Shown here: positions 31,201 to 42,692 of the stretch, piece after piece
Layout: every line of letters starts with the position of its first letter
Position numbering within the stretch: the first letter of the stretch is position 1
DNA from: Apoda limacodes
Taxonomy: Eukaryota; Arthropoda; Insecta; Lepidoptera; Limacodidae
Direction of reading: 5' to 3'
DNA length: 64,000 bases
Assembly: GCA_946406115.1 (NCBI GenBank)
Contig: OX291550.1
Location: 22,420,722 to 22,484,721, forward strand
The notes under the pieces: generated by a model
Seen by the model: the letters and a program-made list of their open reading frames with translations, nothing else
Told to the model about the DNA's origin: nothing
Databases searched by the model: none
Made by a program: the position numbers and the translations under genes

Positions 31201-34200
31201 GGTTGCAGATTTAATAAGCGTAATATTTATATTTTTTTTGTAAATGTTTTTTTTTTTGGGATAGCTTTATAGAATTATGCAAAACACCCTCACAAAACTA
31301 GGCCATATGACTTTATATTGCACAGTTCAAAAACAGTACTTACAACACCATTGTTAAGGTTCCACTTGCGGTAGCGGTAGCCAACTGAAGCTACCTCGCC
31401 TTCCTCTTCAGACACAAATGGATTAGGCTCCGGGAACGAATATTTTGGTTCGTTAGTACCAGATTTCAACACCTGAAAAGGGTCATATTTTTTATGCCAA
31501 AAAATCATATAAGTACAAACCTTAATTTGAGCATGTTGAGAAAACAAAAACCAGGTATATTATCAAGTTTTTTTTTAAGCTACGCTCAAGTAAACGAGAA
31601 ACAGGTTAGTTTTACAACGCTTAACTAGAATACTTAAATTTTCAGGAAAACTTAGTACTCGGTGACAGTACAATAACCAAGACTAAAAATTATAAAAAAA
31701 AAACATTTAAAAACTACGCTTATAAGTAATGAACTAAAAAGGATAAAATAAACCCCCATACATCAATGTTACAGGAAAAATAAAACTCTAAAAAAATTAT
31801 GATAGTTGAAAAGTGTTCAAGGGGTTTTTGCTTTGTGATGTACGGGACTTATTTTCTACTTTTAGTGCATTTTGAACCGACTTCAAAAAAAGGAGGAGGT
31901 TCTCAATTCGACTGTATATATTTTTTTTTTAGTAGTAAGTTTTAAATGTTTTTTATAATATTTTTAAACCCATCTTGGGGAACGAAAAGATATATAATTG
32001 GATAGCACAAAAGAAAAATATGCTACTCTAATTACACAGATTTGAAAAAAAAAAGTCACCTGCTGGCTAAAATTATGGTTGATGAATGTGGCCTCAAGAG
32101 CCAAGTTTCGCGGAGAGTTGATGGAGTTACCATCGTCTGCTGGAGGCTCAACAGAGGTCTCATTAACAGTCAACAAATCAAATTCAGTGTTGTCACGCTT
32201 ATCCAAGAACAGCTTGTCACCTGGAATGTTTATAAATAATTATTAAAGCACACATATAATGCTCTGGCTCAGGTCTAAGAAACTCTGTGAAGAACTCGTC
32301 AATTACAATTGCGTGTCGAGAATGGTTGAAGATAGAACTTTTTCTTTTTCTTCAGTGTTTAGTATAGTTTCAAAACTCCTTTTTAAACAAAGATCGCCTT
32401 ACATTTCCAAAATGAACCGTACTGAACTGCTTGCATCTAGCAAATTTATGACCATGATTCACATAAAAAACCTTGTCCATTGTAAAACTGACTATTGAAT
32501 ATGAGTTATCAACTTTATATTACTGTTGTAAGACTAACCAATCTTCTCAATAACAATGTCCCATGAATAATTGGAGCGCGTACAGCACATGATGGTAGCC
32601 AGGATTGTATCAGTCGCATAGACAGTGCCCACAGTTTTACTCAGGCGACGGATGACGGGATCATCGGTAGTTGTGACCTATAAAGTACAAAATTTCAATT
32701 TAAATAGGGTTTTTTAAAAACACTTCAAAAACCAAAAAAATTAAAAACGATTATTATATGCCATTTTTTATGGTTTCTCACGGTTTAAAAGTAAATTATT
32801 TATGTTGGACCAGTAGACAGTATGGACATAATGTACTTTATATTATTAAAAATTGTGTCATTTCATGACAGAAGAAAAGAGAATTGCTATCTCAAGCAAT
32901 AGTACATTGAAAAGGGGTGGCGGAACACTGGGCAAACTGACGCTTCAGGAGGCTTGCAGCAATGTTGGTCACTTGTTGAGCTTCTGGATGGAATAAGGCT
33001 GACTGCAGTAGCCAGCCATCAGCTACGAACTAAGTCACAATGCACAACTGGGGAATGCAGTAATCAGCATGCCACAAGAACAAGGAAAATAAGTGCAGTA
33101 ATCTTAATACCATAGTATTGCAATTTCCTGATCAGGGTTACATTTTGGAACATCATACAACAATACGTAGATACTACTTTACATCAATAGTGCTACATGA
33201 GCCCCATGAGTGAGCAGCAGAAATATACATTGAACATTTTTTATTAAAGAGTTTACAATTATTAATATACTATATGTGTTGACTATACTAAAAAGCTTTA
33301 CCGTATGGAAGATACGATCAATACGCTGCAGCGTCTTCTCATGCTTAACATTGACACGGTCATAGGCTTTGTCATAATACTCGAGAGTACCACAGCATGC
33401 AATATCTTCACCTGAAATTTAAAAGAAAATTTTAAGCCTTTAGAATTAAAGGTAAAATTCAATAAAACAAAAAATTTACAAAACTAGGCTAACCAGCATA
33501 CAAAAGTCTTACACCCGAACTTACAGAAATCCATATTATTTAAATTATATCTAAGGCTGCAAAGTGCAGTTAATGTTTAAATAAATGTTATATGTAGTGA
33601 ATTATGACCCCATTTGTATTAATTTCACTGGGTCATGATTTGTGTGAAAACATTTTCTTGAATCCGACATAATGCCTCAAATTTTTATAGAAAACTTTAC
33701 AAAAATTGTTTAAAAAAATTTAATTCTTGCAAAAAACAAATGATTTGCCAAAAGACTTTTTTTCTAATCCATTGTCTTTAAACTAACATAGTTAAGAAAT
33801 GTGAATGAGTAAATAATAACAATAAACAAATAAAATGGCAGCTTTAATTCATAATTAGTATTTGTAGTAAATAGAATTTACTAGTAAGTAAGTATATTTT
33901 ATTATTTTGGGTCTGTTCACGAAAGTCAAGAACCATCAACTAATTGTATCACTTTATGAAGACATTTCACGAAAAATATTGTCTAAAAAATATTGAATGT
34001 CTCTTTTTCATCAAAATGGAATGTTATGGGGACACTATGAATACAAAATTAATCAAAATGATCTAATTCTAAGGTTAATCAAAATGACACTAACACTAAT
34101 TTTTTTTAAGCACCCCTAACTGTAAAATGTATCCAATAATCACAGAATAAATCACAGATTTTGACTTATTTTCACACTTTAGCGATTTCTATCAACCACT

Positions 34201-37200
34201 TGCCGCATGTTGAATGCTGAGGGTAGCTATGTGTCTCTAGTGAGATTCCGAGAATACAAAAAAAAAAAACTATTTGCCTGCGATAAGGGCTGTTATTAAG
34301 CACATGTGATGAAATTACCATATTTTATTATTCCCAACAATGGTTAATACTGAATTAGTCAAAACCCGTTTGTTTTAGCTGCTTCAAATAGCTCCTTATG
34401 CAGAGCCAACAAAGGGGCTAAAGAAATGGTCACACAGTGTTGAATCAAATTTAATTGCAATTAATTAATTTTGAATTGTGACAATTGCATTAACAATTAA
34501 TGAAAATATGTTAATTGCTGCCATGAACGGTACTGAACAATAACTTAATTCAAAAGTATTGTTATTAAATTGAAGTATAAAAAAGAAAAGTTAGGTAATA
34601 CCTTCCTTGATTCCAGGTAAAGAAAGTTTAGCCAGTCGAGGAAAGTCCATATCCTCAATGGTGCTCCAGGTAGGCCGAACAGTCACAGATGCATCACGGA
34701 TCTTCATAGGAGCACCTCTCTGTCCCCATCTCTTGCCTAATTTACGGTCTCTTTGCTGTAACAAATAGAATTCTCTAATTAAACTATTTACCTAAATTAG
34801 TAAGGAAACATTGCAATATCTTTGTTTATATTCTAATATTGTAATAATTTATAAAAAAAATTTTTTGTTTTACCGAGTATCCATTAAAAATATTGTACCC
34901 TAATTTGTAAACAAAAATGACCTTGACCCGTGTCTTTCGCTTTGTTAGTCTATGCAACATATACATAAATATGTATAATATTTCTTATCGTAAATTTGGA
35001 ATTTTGTAGGTTTGATCAGTGTTCTGATTTGAAAACCAGTTAAAGAATGAGACAATAAAAGTAATTATGTAAGTATTTTAATGATTTATGATTAAATTAC
35101 CAGAAAAAGTGAACATTAAGTTAAGTTAGGTATGTGCATAAAGATTCTGAGTCAGGTTTAAGAATGTGTCCAGTGGCACTTTTCTCTGGTTGAGGAGAAG
35201 ACATTTTGCTCTGTGTTCCATATTGGTAGTTCTGTGTTGTTGAGCAGCTGGATTTCCTCAAAGTTCATGTGATAATGAAGTCTATGCTTGTGATCTTTTG
35301 CTTACTTGTTAATAATATGACTGACTGTCTCAAAATATTGGTAGGGAGATTTTTTTACACTAAATCTAGAGTTCTATCTTTACATTGGTGTCCAAAGGGG
35401 TAGCAAAGTGTTGAATGTTGAAAAAAAATTTTGTTTTTCTAATTTACTGAAAAAGGCTTTGGCTGGCTCTATACAATAAATAAAAAAGAAGTTTTAGTTA
35501 AGCCCTCTTGGGGGGTCCCCACAGTGACAGAATCCTCAAATTCAGGCGACTCTATACACCGTAAAATTTTGATTATTTTAATGCCGTGAATGGGTGGTTC
35601 ACTTTACAAAGTACTATTCATCAACAACTTAATCTGGGTTATTTCTCTTAAACTAACAAAAGATAGGAAGTGATACCGTAATATCCGCAAAGTGCATGAA
35701 AACAGTAGTAGTGCCACAAGTAAGTTACCTACTTACCTAAGTATGCCTACGTATAGGTCATTGACTAGCTCAGCTGGTGTAAATTTGTTTGTTTGAAGAA
35801 ATTCAATGATTGCACATTTTCCTTCATAATTTTATGGGCTAAGGGCCGTCGTAAATGTTTTGTACATAGATCCCGGGACCTAATTGCACCATATCAAGGT
35901 ACTCCATGTCGTAAATGCTTTGTACCTAGATCCCGTGACCTAATTGCACCATATCAAGGTATTCCATGTTAGAGTCCACATAATTTGAGACACCAAACTT
36001 TCGCGTGACAAGGATCATAAACAGCTATGCATCGAGCACCGCACTGGTGACGTCTTTTTTTTATATGTTTTGACCATAGCCCGCGGGGCGTCGGGGGGCA
36101 CATGCCTTGCAAATTGCCAATCAAATAAGATGTAGGGGCGGTAATTAGTCCAGCATTGGTTAATTTATTGAAGTCCATGTGGACTGCGCTATGTGTCATT
36201 GGTGAAATGAGTCATATGTCATAATAGGGTTGGTCTCTTTGAATATTGACCTACCTACTAATGGTTCACATTATTTTGTCACTCAAGCAAGATTTGATTT
36301 AAGTTTTAAAAAAAATGTTATTTTATTTTTATCTTTACAAATCGATAGTGTTTCATGCACCTGATCACCTGTCCACGGCATTAAAACGATTAAAAATTAA
36401 CGGTGTATAAGATCCCACTCAAAAGCTATACTATATCTTTTGATTTGAAATGAACAGTATTACAGTTGCTTGAAGCTAAAGATAGTAATTCTATTTACTT
36501 TCCAAATATATAGGGACCCAGCCTATGAAGCCGAGTGTGCATTTTGGCAGTGGCTATTTTAGAATGTTATTATTCAGCCCAATAGGCAGGATGCAGATTG
36601 CTTGTACATTTACATGTAAAATATCTTTATGTGGTCGAGTAACAACATTTATGTTTCTTTAATCGCTAACACTAGCATACTTGTCTAAATCCCCCAAGTC
36701 TTAATCAATATAAAATATAACAGGTACTCACTGTTCAATTGAACTGAACTATTAATAATAAAACAATATTAAATAGTCCACCGAAATTTTGGCATCCACT
36801 TTACCTTACTCAATGTAGTCATACCACCAGGTGTACGAGCACCCCTGGCACCTCGTCCTCGCTGTCCTCTGGCACGGCCACGCTGGTATGGAGGCTTTTG
36901 AACACGAGTAGTGTCAACCAAGTGGAATGTTGACTCATCTTCATCATGGTAATATGCGTACGACGAACCAGCGCCGAATTGAGACGCATACTTATCTAAA
37001 ACACCAAAATAATTGATGAAGATTTAAGTTTACATATGGAGGATGAGTGAATTCTAGGACACATAACCTATAATCTAGGTAAAATTCGATGTAGCACCAT
37101 CGAATGCATTATGTACTTACTCTGATATTTTTTATCTTGAACGACAGTCCAATCACTTATTTTCCCCAAGCGATCTCCTTTACTAAAAGGCTGATAGGGC

Positions 37201-37313
37201 ATGTCCCTGAATTGGTCCGGCATTTCGCATGGACCCCATCCCGTTGGGTTATCTTGAATTATTGGAGCTACGAATCGTATCGGCTCTTCAGCCGGTAGAA
37301 CATGTTCTGACAT
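28223..37313 (-). CDS. eIF3d: Eukaryotic translation initiation factor 3 subunit D (eIF3d)
   Basis: eIF3d is a subunit of the eIF3 complex on the 40S ribosome. It touches the mRNA at the exit channel and carries a cap-binding domain. Exons on the minus strand: 37313-37121, 36995-36805, 34755-34602, 33411-33302, 32677-32539, 32220-32060, 31472-31344, 29478-29272, 28999-28804, 28383-28223. All borders are GT/AG, all phases join, and the product is 546 residues, the usual family length. The N-terminal region has [20 protein letters not shown], and residues about 100-125 are Arg/Gly-rich ([16 protein letters not shown]). The conserved core includes [73 protein letters not shown] and [14 protein letters not shown]. 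The tail is acidic ([13 protein letters not shown]) and ends GNAKRI. No damage seen. Its introns hold LINE, SINE-like and MITE insertions. The 3' end faces transporter A. Confidence 0.97.
29540..29710 (-). mobile_element. Reversed 'aaatgcgaaag' repeat fragment in eIF3d intron 8 flank
   Basis: The stretch 'ggatttcaacggcaactcctc ... gttttcaagtagcttatgtccttttccgggactcaaactatctgcatg' is the reverse of the body of the common repeat seen complete at 49230-49470. It lies just upstream of exon 8 of eIF3d, in the intron ending at 29479. Confidence 0.45.
30200..30365 (+). mobile_element. Partial lepidopteran repeat ('gtatggagatagtttgag')
   Basis: It contains tgcgaatgtttgtttgtaac, ttggtatggagatagtttga and a decayed 'ccgcgggta' region, i.e. 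the middle of the repeat family at 49230-49470 and 41240-41480. It sits in the eIF3d intron between exons 7 and 8. Confidence 0.5.
30405..30552 (+). mobile_element. LINE RNase H domain fragment
   Basis: The plus strand reads [20 protein letters not shown], then [20 protein letters not shown], ending in a stop at about 30550. The WIRGHSG...GND..D.LAK pattern is the C-terminal part of the RNase H domain found in some non-LTR retrotransposons. It is still open over 49 codons but has no polymerase beside it. It lies inside an eIF3d intron, antisense to that gene. Confidence 0.65.
30651..30915 (+). mobile_element. Lepidopteran 'tattataaatgcgaaag' repeat
   Basis: It starts 'taatattataaatgcgaaag' and ends 'gcggagccgcggtcaaaagc', the two usual ends of this repeat, with a shortened and diverged middle. 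It lies in the eIF3d intron between exons 7 and 8. Confidence 0.6.
31868..31935 (+). repeat. 'accgacttcaaaaaagg' repeat tail
   Basis: The sequence gaaccgacttcaaaaaaagg with 'aggaggttctcaattcg' and a T-run is a recurrent lepidopteran repeat end. A second example is at 57258-57315, and a reversed piece is near 13713-13732. Confidence 0.5.
34897..35156. mobile_element. MITE related to 16654-16951, copy 2 (one end missing)
   Basis: Bases 34905-35156 match the reverse complement of the element at 16654-16951 (aacaaaaatgaccttgac, tttgttagtctatgcaacat, tttaatgatttatga, 'ctgagtcagg' end). The end that should carry the other inverted repeat is absent or replaced near 34897. It lies in eIF3d intron 2. 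Confidence 0.65.
35848..35967 (+). repeat. Two tandem 60-bp units
   Basis: Unit 1 (35848-35907) and unit 2 (35908-35967) differ at only a few bases; both hold 'tagatcccg', 'acctaattgcaccatatcaa' and 'ccatgt'. They lie in eIF3d intron 2 and look like a recent local duplication. Confidence 0.85.
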
Positions 37314-37417
37314 CTCAAAGTTTCACTAACTTGTTCGAGTTGTTAATTATTTGAAAATTCACATGCTACACGCCATCACGACACGTCCCTCACGAAATTA
37401 AATTGTTGCCAATGTAA

Positions 37418-37428
37418 CAGTGTGGCCG
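37418..37428 (-). promoter_or_regulatory. Candidate housekeeping core-promoter motif upstream of eIF3d
   Basis: On the minus strand this reads CGGCCACACTG, one base from the insect core-promoter 'Motif 1' consensus YGGTCACACTR known from Drosophila housekeeping genes. It sits about 105 bp upstream of the eIF3d start codon, a reasonable place for a start site. An 11-bp match could be chance. Confidence 0.3.
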
Positions 37429-38519
37429 TTTTCAAAAGTAAACTACCAACAATTTTATATAATTCAACTTAGTTTTCACAGTGCTTATTCTCCGCTCTAT
37501 ACATCCGAATTGAGAACCTCCTCCTTGTTTAAATTCGGATAAAAATATATATATATATGTATATGTATATATATGTATATATATATATAATGGGTGTAAG
37601 GAACATCGTGACGAAAACTGAAACCATAGGTTTAGTACATGATTAATTATTTCTAAAAATCTGATCTTAATAACAGTTTGTAGTTTGTGTCTTTGTAGGT
37701 TTTTTATATGTACTGTGTGTATGCACAATTCTAATAAAAAAAAGGAAATTTCCTTGCTTACATACCTAAAAGATCTTGACAGGTAAATACCTATACTTTT
37801 TTATTCTAAGTTGGCTAAATAATTAAAATAGGAAGATGGATCATAAAAAACGTAGGTACCTACGATAATAATGATACATATAAACATGCGTATATTAATG
37901 TATACGCATAAATATGCATAATTATATTATTGGTACCTCCCTACTGAATACAAATAAAATCTGTATATGAGATCTTTGTTAGGGTTCCATAGCCAAATGG
38001 CAAAAAGGTCCCTTATAAATCCATCATGTCCGTCCGTCTATCCGTATGTCACAGCGTTATAATTTTGCTATCTTTGCATATGTAGATTGTGATGAAATTT
38101 TACAGGAAAGTCTTATGTGAACCGCCAAAGAGATTTGTAATGAAATTAAGAAAATTTTTTTAGAGGTAGCTCTATACATTGAACTGAGGGACGAAATCGA
38201 TATGAGCTATCTATTGATTTAATTTATTAAATGTGTCAGTTGACAACCCTATCAGTTTAGGTATGATTGTTGAAACGTTGTTCTAAGCTATCGGTCTGGT
38301 GGGTTATTTAGTCACGTGACGGGAGTGTTCGGGCACCAACTCGACCTAACATTATCTCGGTCAACAAAGCGCCACTTATATTAATTCGGTAATGCATAGC
38401 CGAGCCCGCTCCTAATTACCCAGAATAGCCACACAAGTTTGGACCTGCGCAGCACCGCTAAACCCCTGCCCCCCGCACGATACCTCAGTGTTTCGTTCTA
38501 CGGTTTTTTCTTTTTCATA

Positions 38520-38880
38520 CCACAAAGGTGGCAAACTAGCTGACGGTCCGCCTGATGATAAGCGGTTACCAAAGCCTATGGACGCTAGCCAAAACTGGGG
38601 CATCAGTCGCGTGTTGCCGATTCAAAAATCTAGTAACTTATTACTGCTGCCATCCTTGAGCATGTACACCCGGATACCAGCTTGGCGCTTTTGACTCTGT
38701 TCAACGACGGGCTGAGAGAATTATGGACGATCCCAAACTGACTAGCCGTATCCAACATTTAAATCTGAGGAGTAAAAAGTTGTGGAAGAAGCTTCCTATC
38801 AAAGTTTTCTCTAGGGAATACTGTATGGGATTCTTCTTTAGGAAGTTACATTGGGCTGTCGGCATCTCCTAGGCATAAGT
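38520..38880 (+). mobile_element. Jockey-like LINE remnant with attached tail fragment
   Basis: Bases 38640-38870 parallel the LINE at 50160-50530: the codons around 'ctgctgccatc', 'acccggataccagcttggcg' and 'ttcaacgacgggctgagaga' match, then 'aagttgtggaagaagcttcc'. The part before (38520-38640; 'ggtccgcctgatgataagcg') is like the LINE's 3' tail. The reading frame is broken. Confidence 0.5.
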
Positions 38881-40036
38881 AAGAAATTATACGCAGACCT
38901 TTTTTGTCTGTATAGTTTTTTAAAATTATGAAGGATTAAGTGTATAAATAGATTTTTTTTAAATCGAGCTCTCAAATGAAATAGTACATACTATGATATG
39001 TACAAAGAAGGAAAATATTGTGGAAACAAATTTTACACTCGTATTATTAATCAACCTGTATAAAATAATTAAGGTGCAATTCGTAGCGTTGTAAAGACTA
39101 GCAAATGCAGGGCCGTCTTCCTTTTTCATATTCAGCGCCAGAAGACGAATGAATTCATCAACTGTTTTTTTCAGGGTAGTCAACTACTTATACTACGTTA
39201 ATGATTTTTTTAGCAGTTTTTTTGTTGTTAATTACGATTTTACGAATTATTAAATTTTATTGAAGTGAAAACTTCTTTAGCGGCGTTGTGCACTTTTTTT
39301 GTTATGGGTAAAAAATGATAAACTCGCGTCAGGTCACGTGTCCTAATCGTGAAAATTCGTAAGACGGAAACCGTTATGCCACGCCTATTATAATTTTTAT
39401 TTTTAGTATTCGCGATTATGAGTAGTACAGGGAGGTTGGATATGGAATTTTAATTCTATGACAGATTGCGATGTCAAATATACTACGTCAAAAAAGTAAA
39501 TAAACAAACATTATTATTTCTTGACAATGTCAAAGACATGTCTTGTGACATATTTGAGTGTTAAGCGCGAATCGTGTGTAAAGATTTTCACTTCTGCCGG
39601 CACTCCCGGAGTGCAACTCGTTTTTTTTTTATTAAACCGCTCCAGTTGCTTTAAATTCGGTTAATCAGCGTGGGATTTTTATGGATTTTTATTTTAAAAA
39701 AAATCTCCAACTTTAACTTTCAAATCACAAAGTCTACAATTAAAAAAAATACACGATATAATATAATTTCTTTAACCGCTTATTGTTTTAACAAAACTCT
39801 TCGTCAAGTTTATTAAATATTTGCAAATATTCCCATTCATTTAATGCGAGTCAACATGACATTCATTTGGCCGATTTTGTTCGGAAGATTTCAGTACTAG
39901 TTAAATCTAGTTTTATTTGTATTTTGACTGAGTATCATTATAGGCTTAGGTTTAAGTGATGTTTTATTGTAGCAAACTACTACCTATGTGTGAAGAAAAT
40001 ATCTACGATTGGCAACCCTGCACAGCATATTTTAGC

Positions 40037-40705
40037 CAGTGTGACCAATTGAGCAAGATTTTGCGATTTTAGCAGGATTGTATTTTTATTTTAGCCTTCC
40101 AGTAGATTTATTAAGTTTAGGAGTTTAAGCAGGATCGGTGATAACTCTGCCCTTCAATAGCACGAAAAGTATTTAAAATTTTGTATGCCTTTTAGGAACC
40201 CTGATAATAAGAATTCTTAAAATGTTTTTCTATTTTTCGGATATATATATTATACATCTATTAAATTCTATTTATTTATATTATATTAATTTATATTATT
40301 ACTCCCAGAGCCACCACAAGCAGTGAAGGTTACTTTAAAACTTGAACTATTTGCATCAAAGTAGATAGGCCATTAGGTATAAAGGTGTACAGAGTATACT
40401 ACGGAAAAAACAGAAACATCGCATATGAAATAAGTATAAAATTATGTTCGGAACTTACTAAAAATAAATATATCTACTTAAATAAAAATAATCTAACTTC
40501 ATACGCATGAATTAAGAACCAGTGAAAATAAAACCATACCATTAAAATGAAATGACTTACTACTCATATGAATACTTATCTATACACACAAATTGTAGGC
40601 AACCTTTGACGTTGTTTCAGCGTTTTGTATAAAGTATTTAGCAGGCTTTAGCAGATCTTGCCGTGCCAGACTAGCAGAATCGTCAATTAAAATCTGGTCA
40701 CACTG
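40037..40705. mobile_element. hAT-like non-autonomous element
   Basis: The ends CAGTGTGACCA (40037) and TGGTCACACTG (40705) are perfect 11-bp inverted repeats of the CAGnG type typical of hAT elements. The flanking octamers are attttagc and agattagc, equal at six of eight positions, consistent with an old 8-bp target duplication. The 0.67-kb body has no transposase. Confidence 0.5.
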
Positions 40706-42419
40706 AGATTAGCAGCAGTGTAGTGCACAGACTAGTATTGTACCTTAGTGTAGTAGTGTATGTATCTGCGCCACTGATAGTAGAATGCATTTTATTCTTT
40801 GAGTGTTATGGCAACTATCGTTTTAGCACGTTTTAGCCTAAATCATAAAGTGATAAATATGTTGTAATATATAAAATTGTTTAGCTACTAAGTTAGCGGT
40901 CTCCGTAAAGTTTATTGACCTCTTAATACGGGTAAGTCTGTCAGTAGAGTAGCAGCACAATTTGCAAAATTTACAGCTTTTGCCTGAAAGTTATGTTTGT
41001 TTACGTTTTGTTTGGTTTCGTATGATTGTTCTTATTGGGACATAATAGTTATTGGAATCGAAATATTTTCTACAATACGTTTTTTTAAAAATATATTTTA
41101 TTTTATTGATTAGGAAGTAGCCCTTTATACCTACGTTACCATTTTAAATTACAAGTATTTAATAAAATATTTATAAAGTTTATTATTTTTCCGTCCGGAG
41201 CGAGGGCGGGCAGCACATAGAGGGGACCTACCCCTTTGATACGAAGGAACGTCTATTTGTTATCGCTTCACGCTTAAACCGCTGAACCGATTTAGGTGAA
41301 ATTTGGTATGGCGATAGTTTGAGTCTCAGGGAAGGACATAGGATATTTTTTATCCCGAGAAATTAAATGATTCCACGGTAATAACTATAAATAAGCTTCA
41401 AAGAAGAAAGATGCTATAGCAAACTTAATTAGTTAACGTAGGTAAGAATCCCACGCCCATAACCAAATTAAGGGCTGGTATCCACCTTAAAGATGACCAA
41501 CTTGCAGTGACCCCGTATATATAATGTACTCTATGCAGGGACCGATGTCCTTTACAGCAGCGTGCTTTATTGTGTTGGTCAACTAATTAATTAGGTAATC
41601 TTACATTTTATACAGTATATTTTTAATATTAATTTAAGTAAGGGACTTAACAAAAATAATCTTGTCTCTAATTGGCGAACTATTTAGTGGGCGGAAGTTT
41701 TATTAGGTGTTAGTGTGTTAGATTCACATCCGTCTGTTATTTTGAAAAATCATTTGCAACCCATAAAACTAAATTTGAATTTTCGAGGGGGGTTAAATTC
41801 AAATATGTCATCAGTTTTTAAAAGTTCAAGATGGTGGATATAAAACGGATATCCAATATGGTTTCCATTTTTTTTTTAAGCTAGGTATTTAAAAAAAACA
41901 AACTAAGATGCTGAATTTTTTTCTTAGCAGTGTGTCAAATTAAAGATTGCGTAACCTATTTAAATAAAATAATTATTATTCCAGAAGAAATAAATATAAT
42001 ATATAAATATTACAAAGGGGACATTCAAGTATTACGTAAGCAGATTCATTAAATTTTTTTCCCTTTTTTCCGTTTCACATAAAATTCATTTAAACATATT
42101 TTTTTTGACACGGTATTCAAACATAGAGTAAGGAACGAATATTATTACTGCTCAATGTTGTGTGTCTGCTGGATCAACGGTAACAGCATAGAGTACATTA
42201 TATGGGTAACAGAAACATTAACGTGCTTTATTACAATACGTCTAATCGTCTATCCACAATTGATTGACAAAAGAAATTAGGACAAGTGTATAGCGCGCGG
42301 TAATTTCCCCACTCGGTTCTAAGCGAGTATCTAAACGTATACGTCATTTGCGGGAATCCCCGGAAATGCGTTTCGTTTTCAGAAATAACCAATGTGTGGG
42401 TTGCCATATGTGTAAAAAG
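40706..42419. other. Intergenic with a partial repeat
   Basis: No exon seen. Bases 41240-41480 are a diverged copy of the common lepidopteran repeat (cttcacgcttaaaccgctga, ttggtatggcgatagtttga, tcccacgcccataaccaaat). The rest is AT-rich DNA with no structure that I can name. Confidence 0.4.
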
Positions 42420-42692
42420 TTAAGGAGCGTTTTGTTGACAAGCATTACACGTTGAATGCGCTCATGCTGCCAATGTGTACATTCGATCGTTCTCATGACC
42501 AAAAATTAATGTGCTATGACGTCACTTCCTGACCGCATTCAACGCATTGGCTGCCATGTGCAGGAGGTAGAGTAGTGGATACGCTGTCAAATAGTGAACG
42601 GCCATATCGTTTGTTTACATTTGGTGAACAGAACGATTCCAATGCCTATGCGATGTCATAGCTCTCAATGCCGTCAATAGAACGCACGTTAA
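42420..42692. mobile_element. MITE with TTAA flanks, copy 2
   Basis: It starts TTAAGGAGCGTTTTGTTGAC and ends ..GTCAATAGAACGCACGTTAA; the inner parts are inverted relative to each other (GGAGCGTTTTGTTGAC against CGTGCGTTCTATTGAC). TTAA on both sides suggests piggyBac-type target choice. It is related to 23140-23392 along its length. Non-coding. Confidence 0.6.

Larger units (their letters stand above)
37314..40036. other. Intergenic region upstream of eIF3d
   Basis: No gene recognised. It contains an AT-dinucleotide tract (about 37543-37589), a fragment at 37650-37690 related to the inverted repeat at 57543, a repeat start at 37980-38060 ('agggttccatagccaaatgg', 'gtccgtccgtctatccgt'), a decayed LINE at 38520-38880, and at 39590-39625 the motif 'actcccggagtgcaactcgt', which recurs reversed at 62700. 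Confidence 0.45.

Noticed and set aside
32880..33110. Non-repetitive segment with 'gcagtaatc'-like repeats in an eIF3d intron, considered as an intronic snoRNA
   Set aside because: No C/D or H/ACA box arrangement could be identified by eye.
35760..35800. tRNA-like 'tagctcagctggt' sequence in eIF3d intron 2
   Set aside because: It resembles box A of a tRNA, but no box B, anticodon stem or acceptor stem follows at the right spacing.
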